From contig JAGCXN010000037.1 in the NCBI GenBank assembly GCA_017961265.1, forward strand, positions 1 to 64,000: 64,000 nucleotides of DNA. The letters are read 5' to 3'. Shown one piece after another: positions 15,249 to 23,079 of the stretch. This DNA comes from Bacteroidales bacterium (GTDB taxonomy: Bacteria; Bacteroidota; Bacteroidia; Bacteroidales; WCHB1-69). Numbering within the stretch: the stretch's first letter is position 1; each line of letters opens with the position of its first letter. The position numbers and the translations under genes were made by a program. The notes below the pieces were generated by a model. The model saw only the letters and a program-made list of their open reading frames with translations, ran no database searches and was not told the DNA's origin.

Positions 15249-16004
15249 ATGGACGACATCATCCAATGGCTGACAGGCGGCAAGGACTACGCACAGGGCG
15301 TGGCGATCCTCGGCAGGTATGCCAAGAACGCCGCCCTTGTGCGCCATTTTCAATGCACCACCGCAAAATTCGCCGCTACAAAATTAGAGTATGAGTTGCG
15401 CAAGCTCTTGAAAGGCAAAGCTATCACCAGCCAGCCCGTCAGAGGCACCGCACAAACGGTTATCACCACTCCGAAACCAATGCAGCCCACCGCAGTCCCG
15501 GACACCATCGCACAGGCGAAAAACGAACTCTACGAGCTGTTCACCGCCATCTCCACCGCCCACCGCAAACTCTACGAACTGGGCGAGGGCAACTCCGAGG
15601 ACGTGACGGCGCAGCGCAGGCGGATCCTGCAGGACCGCCTGCCGCTCATACGCCGCTACGAGAAGTTGTACCTGCTCAAAGAGCGGTACTTCGACACAGG
15701 CGAAGTGCCCGCCGAGCTGGTTCAGATGATAGCGGAGAAAGTGACGGAGCCGCCCGCGCCCGCCATCAAGGAAAGCCCCTGCGAGTTCGAGAAACTCTCC
15801 GACATCGAACTGATGCGCAAGGAACACGCCATCAAGGTCGCCATCAACAAGACCCGCAACCGCCTGCAGTACCAGGCACTCAAAAAGCTGGACACCCCGA
15901 ACCCGATGCCGGAAAGCCCGCTGCGCTCCAAACTGGAGGCAAAGCTGGCCGACCTGCGCCAGCAATATTCCGCCGTAGTAAAAATCATAGAAGCAAGAAA
16001 ATGA
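15249..16004 (+). CDS. Uncharacterised late phage protein, helical
   Basis: This 251-residue protein is the first gene of the packaging unit. It consists of charged helices (YELRKLLKG, AQAKNELYELF, LIRRYEKLYLLKERYF, RSKLEAKLADLRQQY) separated by a Pro-rich linker (TTPKPMQPTAVPD). There is no membrane segment or known motif. Coiled-coil content and position suggest a structural or assembly role, but I do not recognise a family. Its stop overlaps the next ATG (ATGA type). Confidence 0.55.
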   Translation: MDDIIQWLTGGKDYAQGVAILGRYAKNAALVRHFQCTTAKFAATKLEYELRKLLKGKAITSQPVRGTAQTVITTPKPMQPTAVPDTIAQAKNELYELFTAISTAHRKLYELGEGNSEDVTAQRRRILQDRLPLIRRYEKLYLLKERYFDTGEVPAELVQMIAEKVTEPPAPAIKESPCEFEKLSDIELMRKEHAIKVAINKTRNRLQYQALKKLDTPNPMPESPLRSKLEAKLADLRQQYSAVVKIIEARK

Positions 16005-16591
16005 GCATCATAGACCTCTCCAACTACCAAGCCCGCAAGCAGGCGAAGACAAAGGCGACGGATGCCTACCCCTACGACACCTACTTCCCGGAGTCCGTGT
16101 CGTTCATCGGCGAGCCGTGGACGACACTCTCAAAGCACATCGGACGCATCGAGCAGGGCACCGTCATCAACTTCTGGACATTCGGCCGCTATGCAATGCA
16201 CGACCTCATTTCCCACATCTGCCGCCAAATCGGCCCCTGCAACGTCACCGCCTGCACGTGGGCGATAACCGAGAAGGCCGTCACCCAAATCCTCAACCGC
16301 CGCAAGGACGGGCTCATCAAGGAGTTCCGGCTCTGGATTGACCCGCGTGTCAAGGTCAGGAACCCCGTCCCGCTGCAGATGTGCCGCGCCAACTTCCCCG
16401 TCACCATCGCCCCCGTACACGCCAAAGTTGCCGTGATATGGAACGACCAGTGGCGCATCTCCGTCTCCGGCTCCCTCAACTTCACCACCAACCCACAACC
16501 CGAAAGGGGCGTCATCCAAGCCATTGACCACGTATTCCTCAGCGACAAAAAGATACTCGATGATCAATTTGACCGACAAACAGAAAAATGA
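16001..16591 (+). CDS. Phospholipase D-like (HKD) protein
   Basis: This 196-residue protein has a single HKD-type motif: VHAKVAVIWNDQWRISVSGSLNFT (about residues 144-167). It fits HxK(x)nGSxN of the PLD superfamily, with Asn-Asp in place of the usual lone Asp. A PLD nuclease would need a homodimer to build the active site. The N-terminal part (FWTFGRYAMHDLISHICRQIG) is helical. It sits between helical gene 15249 and the small terminase gene, so a DNA-processing role in packaging is plausible; this is inferred from context. Confidence 0.65.
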   Translation: MSIIDLSNYQARKQAKTKATDAYPYDTYFPESVSFIGEPWTTLSKHIGRIEQGTVINFWTFGRYAMHDLISHICRQIGPCNVTACTWAITEKAVTQILNRRKDGLIKEFRLWIDPRVKVRNPVPLQMCRANFPVTIAPVHAKVAVIWNDQWRISVSGSLNFTTNPQPERGVIQAIDHVFLSDKKILDDQFDRQTEK

Positions 16592-16898
16592 CCTGCACAC
16601 CCTCGGACGGCTCGGATTCTCCTACCGCGACGTCGCCCTCAACTTCGGCTTCGACATCGCCGAAGTCGCACGGCAGTTCCAGCAGGAGAAAGGCGAGGTG
16701 TACGAGAACTGGTTCCGCGGCTACCTCTCCGCACAGGCGGAAATCCGCCAAACGGTGCTGGACGCAGCCCTCAACTCCTCACAGCCCGCCATCCTCCAAA
16801 TGCTCCGCTATTACGCGCTGACCGAACAAAACAACCTTGAAGCCTTCGACTATGAACCCCAAGCAGAGAACCAGCATAGAACAGAAACGGGAGGATGA
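16560..16898 (+). CDS. Probable terminase small subunit
   Basis: This 112-residue protein starts at MINLTDKQKNDL (16560), chosen because the open frame upstream lies inside the PLD-like gene; the genes overlap by 32 bp. It has a helix-turn-helix (HTLGRLGFSYRDVALNFGFDIAEVARQF) followed by a long helix (AEIRQTVLDAALNSSQPAILQMLRYY), as in small terminases that recognise phage DNA. It lies two genes before the large terminase, the expected order. Confidence 0.65.
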   Translation: MINLTDKQKNDLHTLGRLGFSYRDVALNFGFDIAEVARQFQQEKGEVYENWFRGYLSAQAEIRQTVLDAALNSSQPAILQMLRYYALTEQNNLEAFDYEPQAENQHRTETGG

Positions 16899-17442
16899 CT
16901 TCCAAGCCATCACCGAGTACTTCACCACGGGCACAAGCACCGCGCTGACCGAGCAGCAGCAGCGCATCCTCGAACGGATGCGCACCGCCCATTCCATCCT
17001 GCGCAGATACCCGCGCAAAAGCGTGGCCGTCCTCAAACTCCAAGCCCGCTTCCCCGAAATCTCCAAAGAGCAGGCCTACTGCGACATACGCAACGCCTGC
17101 CGACTGTGGAACAAGTACGACCCCGTGGACAGGGAGTTTTTGGAAGGGTGGTTCCTTGACTGGCTCATGCGTGAGATCGCAGACCCCGCCACATCGGACG
17201 GCGCACGCGCCAAGAACCTCGCCACGCTCCAAAAGTTCCTCTCCCAGCTGCCGCCGCAGAAGATTGACCCCAAACTGATGGAGGCCAACCAAATCTTCGT
17301 GCAGTTCAACATCAACAACAAGCAGGTTTCCATCCCGGAAAGCGTGCTGATGAAACTGCCCGCCGACATACGCCGCCAGCTGCTGGGGAGCCTTGACGAT
17401 GAAATCACCGAAGAGACCGCCTGCGAAATCATCAACTCATAG
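16852..17442 (+). CDS. Phage packaging-associated protein, unknown
   Basis: This 196-residue protein starts at MNPKQRTS (16852), overlapping the small terminase gene by 47 bp. It is helical and Gln/Arg-rich (TEQQQRILERMRTAHSIL, YCDIRNACRLWNKYD), with a conserved-looking segment FLEGWFLDWLMREIADPA and a final MKLPADIRRQLLGSLDDEI. I do not recognise a domain. Its place between the terminase subunits suggests it helps packaging; it could itself be the small terminase, with 16560 as a partner. Confidence 0.55.
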   Translation: MNPKQRTSIEQKREDDFQAITEYFTTGTSTALTEQQQRILERMRTAHSILRRYPRKSVAVLKLQARFPEISKEQAYCDIRNACRLWNKYDPVDREFLEGWFLDWLMREIADPATSDGARAKNLATLQKFLSQLPPQKIDPKLMEANQIFVQFNINNKQVSIPESVLMKLPADIRRQLLGSLDDEITEETACEIINS

Positions 17443-17446
17443 CACC

Positions 17447-19153
17447 ATGGAGATAACCCTTTCCGGCAACCGGGCACAACTGCCCTCGTTCATACTCCAG
17501 CCCAAGTGCCACGTCTCCGTGGAGGGACGGGGAACGGGAAAGAGCGCGGACATCGGCTTTTGGATGGACAGGCTCATCCGGCTGATGCCCCGCTCCGTCA
17601 TAGCACTCACGGGAAAGACTTTCGGGCAGCTGCTCACACGAACCTTGCCGTCATCGCTCAAAATGCTCAACCAAATGGGCTATGAGAAAGAGGCGAACTA
17701 TGTCATCGGCAAACGCCCTCCGGCGTATTTTGAGACCTCCTACGAGGAACTCAACAAGTTCGACAACGTAATCTCCGTCAGCAACGGCACACGCTTCGCC
17801 CTCATCTCGCAGAGCGAACCCGGAAGCGGACGAGGCGCAAACGTGGACTTCGAGATAGCGGACGAAACCCTCACCCTCAACAAGGAACAGTACGACCAAG
17901 AAGTCTCCCCCACAAACAGGGGCAACCTTGAGTTTTTCGGAGTGAAGTCCGGCAAGCCCGTCCACCTGCACCACGGCTACAAATACTCTACCTCAATGCC
18001 TCCCACAAGGGACGGCAGATGGGTGCTGGACTTCGCCAAGTATTACGAGGAAGAAGCCGGAGTGCGCCTCTTTGAGGTGTGGAACCGCATCGTGAAGACA
18101 CAGCTGGAACTCCTTGACATTGAAGACCCCAAGCGTTTCGCCCAATGCTGGAACGAAACCATCCGGATGAAACGGCAGATCCGCCCCTTTGTCTCAAAGG
18201 ACGGACTGCTTTTCACCGTCTCCAACGCCTTTGACAACATGGAGTTCCTCGGCCTTTCCTACATCAAGAAGAACCGGGAACTGCTGCCCTCCCTCGTGTT
18301 CCTGGTCGAGATAATGAACTTCCTCTTTGACAAGGTGGAAGACTGTTTCTACGCCATCAACGATGACCGCCACGTCTATCACAACGGGCTGGACGACCAG
18401 CGGCTTATGCTCTTGGCCAAAGAGAGCGACTTCGACCTTAACAAGCTGATGATTAAAAGCAGCGCATACGACCGCGACTGCAACCCCGACCTGCCGCTGG
18501 AGGTGGTGGCCGACTGGGGAAGTTCCATCTCCCTCTTCTGCGTGTGCCAGGAACGAAACTACGACTTCGTCAACAACTGCGCCACCAAACACAAATGCCA
18601 AAACTTCATCAACGAGTTCTATGTCAAGCCGGACGAAAGCTCCAACATCCTGATCAAAGAACTCTGCGGCCAACTCACCGACTACTACAGCAGCCACCGC
18701 TGCAAGAAAATCCACTACTACCGCGACAAATACGGCGATTCAAGAAACCCCAACATCCTCAACTCCATGAGCTATAACCAGCTGGCCATTTCCTATCTGA
18801 AAAAAGCCGGCTGGGAGGTCATCGAGCACGCCCACAAGGGAATGGAGCCGCCGCAGTCCGACAAGTACCTGCTGTGGGGCTTGATTTTGAGGGAAGAGCG
18901 GGAAAACCTCCCGCTGGTGCGCTTCAACGGCGACAGGTGCCGTTTCACGCTGATTTCAATGAACAACGCAATGATAAAGGACGTGGACGGCAAACTGCAA
19001 AAGGACAAAAGCAGCGAGCGCAAAACCTCCGGCGTACTTCCCGAAGAGGCCACCCACTTCTCGGACGCTGCCGACAAAATCATCTGGACAAAGTTCGGCG
19101 GTGGGCTGAAAGAGAAGAGCGGGAATTTTGTTCCGGCAAGGGTCGGGAAATAA
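17447..19153 (+). CDS. Terminase large subunit
   Basis: This 568-residue packaging ATPase and nuclease starts at MEITLSGN (17447), 4 bp after the previous stop. Walker A VEGRGTGKS lies at about residues 25-33 and the Walker B-like strand VDFEIADETL around residue 135. The C-terminal nuclease domain begins near EVVADWGSSISLFCV (RNase H-like first strand with catalytic Asp). It pumps DNA into the prohead and cuts the concatemer. Codon use is typical of the phage. It is the last gene of late unit 2; I see no clear hairpin before the cargo gene at 19215. Confidence 0.85.
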   Translation: MEITLSGNRAQLPSFILQPKCHVSVEGRGTGKSADIGFWMDRLIRLMPRSVIALTGKTFGQLLTRTLPSSLKMLNQMGYEKEANYVIGKRPPAYFETSYEELNKFDNVISVSNGTRFALISQSEPGSGRGANVDFEIADETLTLNKEQYDQEVSPTNRGNLEFFGVKSGKPVHLHHGYKYSTSMPPTRDGRWVLDFAKYYEEEAGVRLFEVWNRIVKTQLELLDIEDPKRFAQCWNETIRMKRQIRPFVSKDGLLFTVSNAFDNMEFLGLSYIKKNRELLPSLVFLVEIMNFLFDKVEDCFYAINDDRHVYHNGLDDQRLMLLAKESDFDLNKLMIKSSAYDRDCNPDLPLEVVADWGSSISLFCVCQERNYDFVNNCATKHKCQNFINEFYVKPDESSNILIKELCGQLTDYYSSHRCKKIHYYRDKYGDSRNPNILNSMSYNQLAISYLKKAGWEVIEHAHKGMEPPQSDKYLLWGLILREERENLPLVRFNGDRCRFTLISMNNAMIKDVDGKLQKDKSSERKTSGVLPEEATHFSDAADKIIWTKFGGGLKEKSGNFVPARVGK

Positions 19154-19191
19154 AAAATTCAGAAATGACAATACAATCAATGAAAAAGTAG

Positions 19192-19199
19192 TATTTTTG
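19192..19199 (+). promoter_or_regulatory. Host-type -7 box for cargo gene 19215
   Basis: TATTTTTG fits TAnnTTTG and lies 15 bp before the ATG in a poly-A leader. No GTCC box is present 27 nt upstream. Confidence 0.55.
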
Positions 19200-19214
19200 C
19201 AAAAAAAAAAGAAT

Positions 19215-19889
19215 ATGAAATTATCGCCAGAAGAAATAAACATTATCAATTCCATTCTTTTTATCAATGATGAATTAAAGGGATATAGTTCCTTCCCAGC
19301 AGTGTTAATTTATCATTTGCCTAGCAAGGATGATTTCGTAAATAAGCCTCTTTTGGAAATACGGAATGATTCTGAACAATGGATGTCTCAAAACTGGAAT
19401 CACTATCTCTTTTCTGACATCCTGCATGTGATTAACACGTTAGAAGATAGAGGTTATATATACATTGACAAACCTAAGGGAGCAACTTTAGAAGAATATA
19501 TAATAGAAAACCCTGACATTATTAAGGAAATTCCTAAGTTGGGTAAACGTGATAAAATGACAAGTGCGCAATTGCTACGCCATAAATATGCCAATATTCA
19601 CGTTTATCCGAGTCTAAGTGATTTCAAATTGAATGACTACAAAACTACTGAAGAAAAGCAATTAGAGGAAGCTCAAAAACAAACAAAAGCAGCCCAATGT
19701 CAAACAAAAATTTTAGTATTTACGTTGGTAATCACTCTGTTAACACCAATAGGCGAAAGTATTCTTAATTATTTTACACAAAAAAAAGAGCCTAAAGTTA
19801 AAGTTGAAATTGAAAATTTTCAGGATATTCCCCAAAATTCCATCATATATGATAGTGAAATAGACTCAACACAACATAAATACAATTGA
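19215..19889 (+). CDS. AT-rich cargo (moron) gene 2 with C-terminal membrane helix
   Basis: This 224-residue protein starts at MKLSPEEINII (19215); the open frame upstream lies in the terminase end and leader. The N-terminal 150 residues look like a winged-helix-type or regulatory domain (INTLEDRGYIYID). A coiled coil follows (EEKQLEEAQKQTKAAQ) and then a membrane segment, LVFTLVITLLTPIGESIL (about 175-192). A short tail predicted outside comes last. Its AT-rich composition contrasts sharply with the terminase gene, marking recent acquisition. Soluble sensor plus coiled coil plus membrane anchor would suit an abortive-infection or exclusion factor, but no homology supports this. Confidence 0.65.
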   Translation: MKLSPEEINIINSILFINDELKGYSSFPAVLIYHLPSKDDFVNKPLLEIRNDSEQWMSQNWNHYLFSDILHVINTLEDRGYIYIDKPKGATLEEYIIENPDIIKEIPKLGKRDKMTSAQLLRHKYANIHVYPSLSDFKLNDYKTTEEKQLEEAQKQTKAAQCQTKILVFTLVITLLTPIGESILNYFTQKKEPKVKVEIENFQDIPQNSIIYDSEIDSTQHKYN

Positions 19890-19894
19890 TTTTT

Positions 19895-20012
19895 GGGCGA
19901 CCGGGCACGCTTTCCGCTCAAATTTCGCACTGGCGTGCTCATAACCGCTGCAATCGTTGTCGCGGACATCAAGGAAGACAGAAACGCTGCCAAAGACCAC
20001 GGCAGCGTTTCT
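19895..20012 (+). repeat. Cargo-boundary repeat, copy B, with terminator
   Basis: This copy shares the GGGCGACCGGGCACGCTTTC opening and the ACCGCTGCAATCGTTGTCG block with copy A. Its terminal hairpin (arms 19980-19991 and 20001-20012) differs from copy A at two base pairs, both compensated. It starts 6 bp after cargo gene 2. Unlike copies A and C it is followed by the accessory cassette, not directly by a late promoter. The remaining 20013-20186 has no gene I can support. Confidence 0.85.
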
Positions 20013-20186
20013 GCTATAATCTTTTGAACAATCATTTAGCTGCCGATTCGAACATTCAAACTGACATTTTGACTGACAAATTTCATTTTGTCTGACATAG
20101 ATCAAAATGGCACAATGTTTGACTGATAGTATAAAGCAGGGGTGTCGTCGCCCTGATTTTCGACGGCTGCTAAAAACAAAATAGCT

Positions 20187-20327
20187 ATGGCAAACAAAGG
20201 TAAAGGAAGAGTTCCCGACATTGACCCCAACGGAGCTGGCTTTCCCGCTGGACACAAAGCAAAAGGTCCTTGTGGAAAGGGGCGCGGGAACAACCTGCCA
20301 AAGGCAGCACCCAAAAAGGGGAAGTAA
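20187..20327 (+). CDS. 46-residue basic Gly/Lys-rich protein
   Basis: This short reading frame starts MANKGKGRVPDIDPNGAGFP and ends KAAPKKGK. It is strongly basic, Gly- and Pro-rich, with a single Cys in GPCGKG. An intrinsic terminator follows 7 bp after the stop, which supports a real gene. Such a protein could bind nucleic acid, but there is no recognisable family. Confidence 0.55.
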   Translation: MANKGKGRVPDIDPNGAGFPAGHKAKGPCGKGRGNNLPKAAPKKGK

Positions 20328-20334
20328 CGGTGAT

Positions 20335-20357
20335 GGACGGCAAAAGCCGTCCTTTTT
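20335..20357 (+). terminator. Rho-independent terminator after 20187 gene
   Basis: A perfect stem GGACGGC-aaaa-GCCGTCC is followed by TTTTT. Confidence 0.88.
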
Positions 20358-20483
20358 CGTTTATTGCGCCGCCCTCTTAATATTCCCTAATAAAGAGGCA
20401 TTCAGAAAATATCAGACGGCAAACTGCGTTTTAAGAGCGACAGAGCCTTTTTGGCTCGTCGTTGCTCTGGTAAGCGTACCGAC

Positions 20484-20512
20484 AGCGGGACTGCGAAAGC
20501 AGCCCCGCTTTT
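20484..20512 (+). terminator. Terminator-like hairpin
   Basis: AGCGGGACTGC-gaaa-GCAGCCCCGCT pairs with one mismatch and runs into TTTT. A second hairpin with GAGC/GCTC, GAC/GTC and AGCC/GGCT pairs lies just upstream (about 20437-20467). No gene is evident between 20358 and 20580. Confidence 0.6.
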
Positions 20513-20581
20513 AGTGTTTTTTAGGGTGTTTCAAAAGGTGCAAATAAGGGCAAAATCAAGCATTTGTATATTTATAATATC

Positions 20582-20773
20582 CTAATACACAGACGTATAA
20601 ATAACGCCTGTATGGGGCTGTTTTGGGCTCAAAACAGCAAGAAAAAGGTGTCCGCAGGGCGGACTGGTCTGTATTAGAATTGTGGACGGGGTGCGGCGAA
20701 AATCGCCGTTAGTCAGCTGCCGACTTGAGTGGACGGCCTTCGGCCTATAGTGGACGCGCCGCCTTAACAATTC
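20582..20773. ncRNA. Candidate structured RNA with two closed multi-hairpin domains
   Basis: Domain 1: CTAATACACAGAC (20582-20594) pairs with GTCTGTATTAG (20667-20677) leaving a 2-nt bulge, and encloses hairpins CTGTTTTGGGCTCAAAACAG (20618-20637) and GTCCGC-agg-GCGGAC (20650-20664). Domain 2: GAATTGT (20677-20683) pairs with ACAATTC (20767-20773) and encloses CGGCGA-aaa-TCGCCG (20694-20708), a weaker AGTC/GACT stem and a GGCC-ttc-GGCC stem. GTGGACG recurs three times. No plausible reading frame covers it. The two closing helices abut and could stack. It may be a regulatory RNA, a leader for the accessory operon or a replication-associated structure. Confidence 0.45.
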
Positions 20774-20975
20774 GCCCCGCCCGCGCCGCCCGCCGCCCGA
20801 AATTTCCCGATTTTTGTGCATAACGTGCTGAAATACAATAGTTTGTAATTGTAATTTTTCGCCGAAAAACTCCGAAACTTTTGTTAAATTATTGGGTATC
20901 AATACGTTGAATATGAAAATTTTTTCTAACTTGCTGATATTCAGTAAAATAATTTTCAAAAAATGTGCAGAAAAA

Positions 20976-21007
20976 TTTGGTCGGTTCAATAAATTGCTGT
21001 ATATTAG
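20976..21007 (+). promoter_or_regulatory. Promoter of the accessory cassette
   Basis: TTTG (20976-20979) and TATATTAG (21000-21007) have the order and spacing of a Bacteroidetes -33/-7 pair. They lie at the end of an AT-rich stretch (20774-20975) that has no gene, and the first small gene starts 59 bp downstream. Confidence 0.5.
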
Positions 21008-21066
21008 CGACATCAAACAAGGGGGAACACAACACACCCCCCACCGATGAACAAAATTTTACTGCT

Positions 21067-21240
21067 ATGAATACCGACCAACTCACCACCTACACCCGAC
21101 TGATGAAAAACCTTTGGCGCATATACGCCGCCGCGCCCGCCGCCCGCAAAAGTGCCATTTATGCCGATATAGAGCGCACCGCCGCCGCGATGGGTGACGA
21201 CCTCTATACCGCCGTTATTGACAACCTTATGACCATCTAA
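21067..21240 (+). CDS. Small accessory protein, 57 residues
   Basis: The frame starts at MNTDQLTTYTRLMKNLW (21067); the longer frame to 20965 runs through the promoter and is rejected. The predicted product is a helical, Ala-rich protein with a segment ARKSAIYADIERTAAAMGDDLY. No family is recognised. It is the first of the tightly spaced genes of the RadC/ArdC cassette, whose codon use is dominated by GCC, CGC and ACC. Confidence 0.5.
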   Translation: MNTDQLTTYTRLMKNLWRIYAAAPAARKSAIYADIERTAAAMGDDLYTAVIDNLMTI

Positions 21241-21261
21241 CCCCCTAAAACCGCCGCCGTT

Positions 21262-21432
21262 ATGCTTACACTTGCCGAAATCGTCACCCGCACCGCCGCC
21301 GACCTTGCCGCCACCCGCGCCACCCGCGCCGAACTTGCCGCCCTCCTTGCCGCCCCCGTTGGCACACCCGCGCAAGAGGCAGCGACTAACGCCCGTATTG
21401 CCGAACTGAAAAAGGCAATCGGCAACCGCTAA
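21262..21432 (+). CDS. Small Ala-rich helical accessory protein, 56 residues
   Basis: The frame runs from MLTLAEIVTRTAADL to ELKKAIGNR and encodes two amphipathic Ala/Arg-rich helices separated by PVGTPAQEA. It starts 21 bp after the preceding stop, so the two are probably co-transcribed. It is too short for a family call. Confidence 0.45.
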   Translation: MLTLAEIVTRTAADLAATRATRAELAALLAAPVGTPAQEAATNARIAELKKAIGNR

Positions 21433-21745
21433 CCGCGCCGCGCCCGCGCCCGTTCTTTGACATACTGAAACGCACCACCGCACCCCACACACGCCGCCCC
21501 CGCCCGCCGTTTGTGTTAAAAGTTAAGTTTTAACATATCCTATTTTTGGCGGTTCGGTTATCACCACCGCAGGCAGGGCGAGAGGCGGCACACGTTACAC
21601 TTTAACGCCCTTTTTTCAACAAAAAAGGCGTGCAAAAAACTGAAACACAATACAAACCGAAAAATAAAACTACACAACCAAAACGGGGGGCGCGTCAGAC
21701 CCGCCGCCCGTTTATAACCATTTTTCACAATCAAATTTCAAAACT
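21433..21745. other. Intergenic region upstream of the RadC-like gene
   Basis: These 313 bp have no gene. A hairpin formed by ACGCCC plus a T tract and its A tract-GGCGT complement (about 21605-21635) may end the transcript of the two small genes. The first GTCAGAC-loop hairpin lies near the right end (21681-21713). CACAATCAAATTTCA then leads into the ATG at 21746. Confidence 0.5.
21681..21713 (+). promoter_or_regulatory. GTCAGAC-loop hairpin 1, upstream of radC-like gene
   Basis: AAACGGGGGGCG pairs with CGCCGCCCGTTT, one mismatch, leaving CGTCAGACC in the loop. The same design precedes 22307 and 23080. Confidence 0.6.
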
Positions 21746-22222
21746 ATGAACAAAACGACCAACTACCCCCAGCAGGCACCCAAAGCCCCCGAGATTGAAA
21801 TCTACTACAAAACGACAGTAAAAGCGGCGGAACGCCCCAAAATAACACATTCAAACGACGTTTTCCGCATAATGTCCGAAATTGGCGAAATGTCCCGAAA
21901 TATGGAGTACAAAGAAATGTTTTTCGCGCTCTATATGAACACCGCAAACGATGTTTTAGCAGTCCACAAAATCAGCGAGGGAACGACAAAACAAACCCTT
22001 GTAGATATAAAATTTATTATGCAGGGCGCAATCCTCACAAACGCCGCCTCTCTCATCATCTGCCACAACCACCCGAGCGGGAACACCGACCCAAGCACGG
22101 AAGACAAGAAACTGACCCAGCAAATAGGACTGGCCGCCAAACTTTTTAACGTTCAACTCCTTGACAGCATTATAATTAGTGCAGAAGATTATTTTTCATT
22201 TTGCGAACAGGGCATAATTTAA
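21746..22222 (+). CDS. RadC-like JAB-domain protein
   Basis: This 158-residue protein contains only the RadC/JAB domain, without the N-terminal helix-hairpin-helix of chromosomal RadC. The metal-site signature is CHNHPSGNTDPSTED (about residues 110-124: His-x-His, Ser, Asp), preceded by KFIMQGAILTNAASLIICHN. Such stand-alone RadC proteins are common on Bacteroidetes mobile elements; their activity is not settled (a deconjugating or repair-associated metalloprotease-like fold). It is part of the accessory cassette with an ArdC-like gene, which suggests an anti-defence or maintenance function. Confidence 0.85.
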   Translation: MNKTTNYPQQAPKAPEIEIYYKTTVKAAERPKITHSNDVFRIMSEIGEMSRNMEYKEMFFALYMNTANDVLAVHKISEGTTKQTLVDIKFIMQGAILTNAASLIICHNHPSGNTDPSTEDKKLTQQIGLAAKLFNVQLLDSIIISAEDYFSFCEQGII

Positions 22223-22233
22223 CCGAAAGACAC

Positions 22234-22255
22234 GGGCGGGAGTCAGACCCCGCCC
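22234..22255 (+). promoter_or_regulatory. GTCAGAC-loop hairpin 2, upstream of 22307
   Basis: GGGCGGG pairs with CCCGCCC around AGTCAGAC. It lies 11 bp after the RadC-like stop and 51 bp before the next ATG, again followed by an AT-rich leader containing CACAAT. Confidence 0.6.
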
Positions 22256-22306
22256 CGCCTTTATAACAATCAATTTTATTTATTCACAATTTAAATTTTT
22301 TCAACT

Positions 22307-22975
22307 ATGAAAGAAGAAAAGAAAGCCGTTGCAGCAGCAACAAAGAACGAAACCGCAAACGCCACGAGCGCAGCGAAAACCACAACCCCCAGCACCGCCG
22401 CAAGCGTGAAGCAGGCAGAACCCGCAAAGACGGAGACACCGAAAGCGGAGGCGAAACCCGCCGGAGCGAAACCCGAAACCAAACCGGAGACCAAGACGGA
22501 GAAACCCGCAGCAGCACCCGCCCCGACCAAGACGGAGACACCGAAACCCGCCACGGCAGCACCCGCAGCAGAACCCGCACCCGCCCCGATGGAAGACCCC
22601 GCCGCAAAGGTCGCAGCGTTCGCCGCAGCACTCAACGACAAGCGCGAAAGCATTGAAGAAATGCAAAAGCGACTGAACGAGGAACTGCAGCGCCTCAACC
22701 ATAAAAAGGAGGTCGCCGACAAAAGAGGCGTTTTTTTGTCGTGCAGCGGCAAAATTGACGAGTATTTGAAGCAGTTGCAGCAAGAAACCGAGTTCGACAC
22801 GAACATTTGCCGCCTGACCTTTGAAATCTACGAAAAAAACCAATACGGGCGCGAGGAGTTCCACGACCTTATGACCGTATCAAATACGGCCATCGTGACG
22901 AAGTTCTGCAACGCCTTAAAGGAGGAAATCGCCGCAAAGGTCGCAGAACTTGAAAACGAACTTTTGAGAGCGTAA
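22307..22975 (+). CDS. Accessory protein: disordered Ala/Pro/Lys N-terminus plus coiled coil
   Basis: Of 222 residues, the first about 100 are low-complexity Ala, Lys, Pro, Thr and Glu (KTETPKAEAKPAGAKPETKP) and probably unstructured. From about 105 on a folded helical domain follows (RESIEEMQKRLNEELQRL, then GVFLSCSGKIDEYLKQLQQE and FEIYEKNQYGREEF). The function is unknown. It has the same hairpin leader as its neighbours and is presumably regulated with them. Confidence 0.6.
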   Translation: MKEEKKAVAAATKNETANATSAAKTTTPSTAASVKQAEPAKTETPKAEAKPAGAKPETKPETKTEKPAAAPAPTKTETPKPATAAPAAEPAPAPMEDPAAKVAAFAAALNDKRESIEEMQKRLNEELQRLNHKKEVADKRGVFLSCSGKIDEYLKQLQQETEFDTNICRLTFEIYEKNQYGREEFHDLMTVSNTAIVTKFCNALKEEIAAKVAELENELLRA

Positions 22976-22990
22976 ACCGCCGAAAACAAC

Positions 22991-23027
22991 GAACGGCGGC
23001 GCAAAAAGTCAGACCGCGCCGCCGTTC
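22991..23027 (+). promoter_or_regulatory. GTCAGAC-loop hairpin 3, upstream of ArdC-like gene
   Basis: This is a perfect 12-bp stem, GAACGGCGGCGC with GCGCCGCCGTTC, whose loop contains GTCAGACC. It is followed by CACAATCAAATTTCA, the same leader words as before 21746. Confidence 0.65.
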
Positions 23028-23079
23028 TTTCACAATCAAATTTCATTCAACAATGAACAAAATTTAATTCTGCAAAAAT

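Noticed and set aside
20013..20186. Late promoter before the 46-residue gene
   Set aside because: No TAnnTTTG box with GTCC 27 nt upstream exists there; the fourth late promoter is at 40602 instead.
20714..21037. Minus-strand gene in the region of the structured RNA
   Set aside because: The frame crosses GC-rich hairpins and has no promoter; the nested complementary segments explain the region better.
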